Below are positions 5,513 through 5,523 of a stretch of DNA of 5,523 bases, piece by piece (positions within the stretch are counted from its first letter, which is position 1; every line of letters begins with the position of its first letter). The DNA lies in the NCBI GenBank assembly GCA_003643935.1, contig QMLJ01000105.1:1-5523 (forward strand), written 5' to 3'. Both the position numbers and the translations under genes were made by a program. Under the pieces are notes generated by a model. That model was not told the DNA's origin. It saw only the letters and a list, made by a program, of their open reading frames with translations, and did no database searches. The stretch comes from Deltaproteobacteria bacterium (GTDB taxonomy: Bacteria > Desulfobacterota > Desulfomonilia > UBA1062).

Positions 5513-5523
5513 TTATTTCAGGA

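Noticed and set aside
1..5523. CRISPR array, tRNA, rRNA, insertion sequence or attachment site
   Set aside because: No spaced direct repeats, cloverleaf, transposase or terminal inverted repeats were seen in any part of the window.

Overview
The window is almost entirely one minus-strand gene cluster of seven genes, read from about 5255 down to position 1. The first gene is preceded by a near-consensus sigma-70 promoter: TTGACA at 5311-5316, a 17-nt spacer, and TAATAT at 5288-5293. The promoter and the strong GGAGG-type ribosome binding sites mark the host as a bacterium. Frequent AGG (Arg) and ATA (Ile) codons and the gene families present fit an anaerobic or thermophilic lineage such as Desulfobacterota or Nitrospirota. 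That placement is an inference and is weak.

Layout in order of transcription: (1) metallo-beta-lactamase (MBL) fold hydrolase, 4356-5255; (2) a second, clearly different MBL-fold protein resembling the COG1237 / dihydropterin-synthase-like (MJ0301) group, 3295-4296; (3) a membrane-anchored protein with a Cys-rich C-terminal domain, 2462-3265; (4) a flavodoxin-like protein, 1674-2465; (5) a SixA-type histidine phosphatase, 1201-1659; (6) a DUF72 (COG1801) protein, 483-1199; (7) a YbhB/YbcL-family PEBP-like protein, 1-433, cut off at its C-terminus by the window edge. Genes 3 and 4 overlap by ATGA, genes 4/5 and 5/6 are 14 nt and 1 nt apart, and the largest gaps (59, 49 and 29 nt) contain no visible terminator. 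One polycistronic transcript is therefore likely.

In several genes the longest open frame is not the likely protein. For genes 1, 2 and 3, the placement of the Shine-Dalgarno sequence moves the start inward, to TTG 5255, ATG 4296 and GTG 3265. In gene 7 two in-frame ATGs each have an excellent Shine-Dalgarno sequence. One gives a signal-peptide form and the other a form starting exactly where the cytosolic family usually begins.

Upstream of the promoter (5317-5523) there is no convincing gene. It holds a 12-bp imperfect palindrome that could be an operator and a 43-codon open stretch without a start codon. I do not see a named, complete pathway. The most unusual part is the core of genes 1-4 (two hydrolase-type MBL proteins, a Cys-rich membrane protein and a flavodoxin), which looks like a membrane-associated redox or hydrolytic module of unknown purpose.
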